Source: Bacteroidia bacterium (GTDB lineage: Bacteria; Bacteroidota; Bacteroidia; Bacteroidales; Paludibacteraceae). Taken from it: a DNA stretch of 64,000 nt. The notes under the pieces were generated by a model. That model ran no database searches, was not told the origin of the DNA, and saw nothing but the letters and a program-made list of their open reading frames with translations. The stretch covers positions 1 through 64,000 of the forward strand of contig SAAO01000022.1 in NCBI GenBank assembly GCA_009929375.1, given 5' to 3'. Numbering within the stretch: position 1 is the first letter of the stretch; every line of letters begins with the position of its first letter. This document shows positions 61,801 to 64,000 of this stretch, piece after piece. Both the position numbers and the translations under genes were made by a program.

Positions 61801-62145
61801 GATGGTTACTTCTTTGATCGTCATGGCATCGACCATGTTGAAGTTGAAAACCCTTTTGGTTCCTATACTTACTACCTGTGTGTTGTAACCTACGTACGAT
61901 ACCTTCAGTTTGTTCGCGGTGTTTTTAATCTTCATCGAGAAATCGCCATTGTAATCGGTTACAGCCGACGAATATATACGGTTGTTCTGGTCAATTTCAA
62001 TTACGTTGGCTCCGATGAGTCCTCCTTCGAGCGCTGAATATACTTTTCCCCTTATTATATTGTCCGAAGCGTTTTGAGCAAACACTGACAGTGCGCTTAA
62101 ACTTATCGCAAGCAGGATGAGTATTTTGTTTACTAATTCCTTCAT
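58873..62145 (-). CDS. SusC/RagA-family TonB-linked transporter, module A (1090 aa)
   Basis: Signal peptide ends at VFAQ (residue 24). A carboxypeptidase-regulatory-like domain covers about 30-105 (IIRGKVYSALEGGLIGANVI, LKVSYVGYNTQVVSIG). The plug contains VDDALQGRISGLDIVSNSGD, MRIRGITSINSSSEPLIVLN, GVIFETPAAADFEFATANQE and VDDIESITVLKDAASTAVWG. The barrel ends RSRSFTAGISVSF. The GVIFETP insertion before DDIESI is shared in weaker form (GVIFDNLS) with the module B SusC but absent from the pectin SusC, so the two FAS1-associated transporters may form a subclass. The upstream FAS1 gene ends only 7 nt before it. Confidence 0.96.
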   Translation of the reverse strand: MKELVNKILILLAISLSALSVFAQNASDNIIRGKVYSALEGGLIGANVIEIDQNNRIYSSAVTDYNGDFSMKIKNTANKLKVSYVGYNTQVVSIGTKRVFNFNMVDAMTIKEVTISAKKTTNNGTLDIPTREISMAMQTISTKEFEGLSVVSVDDALQGRISGLDIVSNSGDAGSGSSMRIRGITSINSSSEPLIVLNGVIFETPAAADFEFATANQEQFADLLSVNVDDIESITVLKDAASTAVWGSRGANGVISIVTKKGIRGKTRVQYSYRFSGAVQPRGMKMLTGDDYTMLLKESYFNPTQSDRTANIRELNYDPTFSEYENFNNNTDWVKAVTQFGSTHDHYVQLSGGGDRARFLVSGGYYNQTGSVIGQNLKRYSTRINLDYNVSDRIRFSSEFSFTDTNNKQNYDGLLGIAYRIMPNMSIYAQDAQGNNTDRYYKMLPNASNQLDDQKDLRNPVASANLATKLTRSVRILPTFRIQYDLLDPQETMLRYKAYVSFDVNNGSTYSFLPKELSTSNWTGGDINASNTYDNRNLSISTDNNLTWIPKIKNKDHSVMLYGSFQLGTNSSRYQSISAYGTPTGPITGATAGGNINNFSTGPGQGRWMAYMFMAHYVLFDKYVADITVRRDGSTKFGDDRKWGTFPGLSFAWNIADEKFMDFSDKWLSTFKLRPSWGITGNQPGGEYLFYSLYSAYSSYVDIPTIRPENIQLTDLRWEKVSSFNYGIDLGFLEDSYTMDFNYYSKRTEDMLFANLAIPSTAGYGSLSYQNAGIMDNIGWELNMNANKIIRAGDFSMGVSLNFSNYVNTIIDLKQSILDSYNKDFDYSNGSYLTRIQENNSFGSIYGFRYKGVYQYSEYEPGREGTSPFALDENGTIIRNASGDPVRMTFAAGESSEYKFNGGDAIYEDINHDGNINELDIVYLGNSNPLFNGGLSVKFNYKRFSANIFSNFRVGNKVVNRGRMLAENMYSNNNQSASVNWRWRKDGDVTSIPRALYQSGYNWLGSDRYVEDGSFFRVKNLQVNYMLDPAKLKPYHINSLNLYLTINNLLTFSKYSGVDPEVGYGSLGVSTDNSQTPRSRSFTAGISVSF

Positions 62146-62152
62146 ATATTGG

Positions 62153-64000
62153 TTATTTTACTGTTCTGTGAGTGGTAACTGTTTTACTTTTAGCTCTCGA
62201 TTTAGCCGTCAGCTGTCGCATTTTGTTCATCATATTACTGTCGTAAACCAACACATCATTGATTTGATGGATTACCGCCCACGACGATGTTTCAATTAAA
62301 GTCGCTTTTTGAAGGTCAGTATTGTTGAATTTGTAGTCGCGTGCCATGATATTGTACAAACCATCATCCTTGCGTACTGTGGTTGTGGTGTTCGCGTTGG
62401 TGTATAAAGTCAGATTGTCGCCTGATAATTTGGTTCCCAGTTTGTAATAGGCTTTTTTACCTGTGAGGGTATAAGCAGCTGTTTCATAGGTAATTTTATC
62501 AGTGTTACTTCCGTCGATATATACCGAGTTATCCTGGAAGTGATATTTTAAGAAGTTAACCAGCAGTGAAGATAGTGAGTCTTTTAAAGCCTGATTTGTT
62601 TCCAGTTTAATAGTCTCCCATGTGGGCAGTCCTTTGGCTATAGCAGCCTGTACAGCTGCATTCGTTGGTACATAAACCGAATAATGATAAGTATTGAAGA
62701 ATTTCACGTTGAAGTCCATTCCTGCATATTTTTTATCTGTGTAGAAAATATCGTACAAATCGCTGGCTGTGGCTTCGTCATTTCCCTGCAACAGACGGAA
62801 AAATTCGCTGAACTGAGGCTCTTCCGACAAAATTTTATAAACCGAACGGTAGGGTGGAAGCAGAGGAGCATCCAATAAATAGGTTTTACCGTTACCACGT
62901 CCGTTAGTGGCCTTGGTTTGGTCGTATATTCGTTTTACTTCAGGATTGTTAGCGGTTTCAATATTTCCACCTCCCTGAACTTTGATGGTTCCGTTTTGGT
63001 TTATTTTTATCTGACCACCTCCTTTGGTGCGATAGTATTTTTTACCACTTTGAATATCGCCTACCACAATATGATAGTCGAGAATATCATTCATTCTGTT
63101 GCTTATTTCGCCGGGAGTAACTACACGTATCGAATCGCCGATTTCACCTGTGCTGGGTGTGTATTTATAAGCAGTTCCGGTAATGATATTGGGAGCTTTG
63201 AAACGTAATTTGAAAATTTCAGCATCTGTTTTTGCATATGAAACAGGGTCGATATAGTAAAATCCGTCGCCCATTAATGCTCCTAAATCAGGAATGTCAA
63301 GTGGCACGAGGAAACTATAGTGACTATCCATTGACAGCAGATATGCATCGAACTGAAGTGATTTAACAGCCTGATTGAAAATTTTAGTGTTGTCGTGAAT
63401 CAGAATCGGAGCTGTTACAGCCACATATGATGCGGGTGCATAAATTTTGTTGGTAACATACACTACACCATTATTACCTACAAATGTTTTTACCACATCG
63501 CTTTTGCTGATTCCCATAGGTTCTTTACCATCGTCCATGATTTCGTTGAAACGACCGGGTAATGTACCGAGGAATGACGATTTCATGTGGTTTCTCAATA
63601 AATCATCAAGTACATCATTTGGAATGCTATCGATGGTTTTGAACTTTTCAATCAGGAACTTACCGCCACCATTGTTGAAAAAATTATTCATGGTTTCGTT
63701 GGTCGGAACAAAAATAGCAGCCATGTCCGATTGCATATTGTTGTTCAGATTGTATGTGTTCCAACCCGGATCAAATTCAAGATACCCTGCCTGAACCTGA
63801 CCTTTAGGGTTTGTAATGTTTGGTGAAACTGATGATCTTTCAGCAAAATATCTTTTTACAAAGATTGAATCCGTGAATTCGGGATGCAGGATTTTGTACG
63901 CATTGGTAGCAGTAGCATTGTAGTAAGGTGCTGAAAATCTTTCGAGTATGTTGCTGAAAACCTGTGTTTCAGGAGTTGTTCTGATGATCTCAGCCATGTT
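62153..64000 (-). CDS. Fasciclin (FAS1) domain protein, 5' end beyond the window (more than 615 aa)
   Basis: The frame is open to the right edge. A Met codon at 63997 is internal-looking: no signal peptide follows, and the first segment (TQVFSNILERFSAPYYNATA) starts inside a FAS1 unit. Three FAS1-like units can be traced: one to about residue 195 of the visible part (MAAIFVPTNETMNNFF, VGNNGVVYVTNKIYAPASYV), a second to about 385, with long insertions (DAYLLSMDSHYSFLVPLDIP, MNDILDYHIVVGDIQ), and a third to the end (YSVYVPTNAAVQAAIAKGLP, WAVIHQINDVLVYD). The tail is basic (KMRQLTAKSRAKSKTVTTHR). It is cotranscribed with SusC of module A, 7 nt away. Confidence 0.88.
   Translation of the reverse strand, partial: NMAEIIRTTPETQVFSNILERFSAPYYNATATNAYKILHPEFTDSIFVKRYFAERSSVSPNITNPKGQVQAGYLEFDPGWNTYNLNNNMQSDMAAIFVPTNETMNNFFNNGGGKFLIEKFKTIDSIPNDVLDDLLRNHMKSSFLGTLPGRFNEIMDDGKEPMGISKSDVVKTFVGNNGVVYVTNKIYAPASYVAVTAPILIHDNTKIFNQAVKSLQFDAYLLSMDSHYSFLVPLDIPDLGALMGDGFYYIDPVSYAKTDAEIFKLRFKAPNIITGTAYKYTPSTGEIGDSIRVVTPGEISNRMNDILDYHIVVGDIQSGKKYYRTKGGGQIKINQNGTIKVQGGGNIETANNPEVKRIYDQTKATNGRGNGKTYLLDAPLLPPYRSVYKILSEEPQFSEFFRLLQGNDEATASDLYDIFYTDKKYAGMDFNVKFFNTYHYSVYVPTNAAVQAAIAKGLPTWETIKLETNQALKDSLSSLLVNFLKYHFQDNSVYIDGSNTDKITYETAAYTLTGKKAYYKLGTKLSGDNLTLYTNANTTTTVRKDDGLYNIMARDYKFNNTDLQKATLIETSSWAVIHQINDVLVYDSNMMNKMRQLTAKSRAKSKTVTTHRTVK

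Noticed and set aside
1-64000. tRNA, rRNA or riboswitch genes
   Set aside because: I looked through the larger gaps for cloverleaf or known riboswitch patterns and saw none that I could support; a covariance-model scan would be decisive.

Overview
The window looks like chromosome from a fermentative member of the Bacteroidota, most likely order Bacteroidales (a Paludibacter/Dysgonomonas-like relative is a guess). Evidence: three SusC/SusD pairs, many Bacteroidetes-type lipoprotein signals, two proteins with type IX secretion (T9SS) C-terminal sorting domains, TAnnTTTG-type promoters, and almost no Shine-Dalgarno sequences. A trimeric [FeFe] hydrogenase points to an anaerobic, H2-evolving life style.

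Layout. 1-2870 is an accessory strip. It holds the end of a RAYT transposase, a lone uncharacterised 269-codon gene, and a scatter of REP-like palindromes and about 37-bp repeats. 2871-4097 is a secreted discoidin plus FBA-like protein. 4216-9669 is a minus-strand hydrogenase operon, hydC-hydB-hydA, in which HydB is fused to a complete NfnB/GltD-type flavoprotein. This is the most unusual item in the window. 10111-25150 is mostly housekeeping: nadC, rlmH, an orphan NtrY-like sensor kinase, a patatin/outer-membrane barrel protein, a TauE/SafE permease, rarA, a MaoC hydratase, a secreted EEP-family enzyme and a DUF4301 protein.

25531-33831 is a compact pectin-type utilization locus: SusC, SusD, a DUF4957/DUF5123-type lipoprotein and a PL1 pectate lyase, closed by a clear terminator. 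34002-40154 holds truA, an EamA transporter, rpmE2, leuS and a YitT membrane protein. 40171-46926 is a surface polysaccharide cluster: a Wzx-like flippase convergent with GT4, WecB, a WecF/GT56-like transferase, a sugar aminotransferase and an acetyltransferase. Its content recalls enterobacterial common antigen chemistry. 46982-48502 is gltX.

48689-64000 is one long minus-strand operon of alternating fasciclin (FAS1) lipoproteins and SusC/SusD pairs with no recognisable carbohydrate-active enzyme. It runs off the right edge.

How the parts work together. The hydrogenase complex would balance ferredoxin, NAD(H) and possibly NADP(H) pools against H2 during fermentation. The pectin locus would supply oligogalacturonides. 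The FAS1-SusCD operon probably captures or anchors some other surface ligand. All assignments come from reading the sequence and translations; no database search was run.
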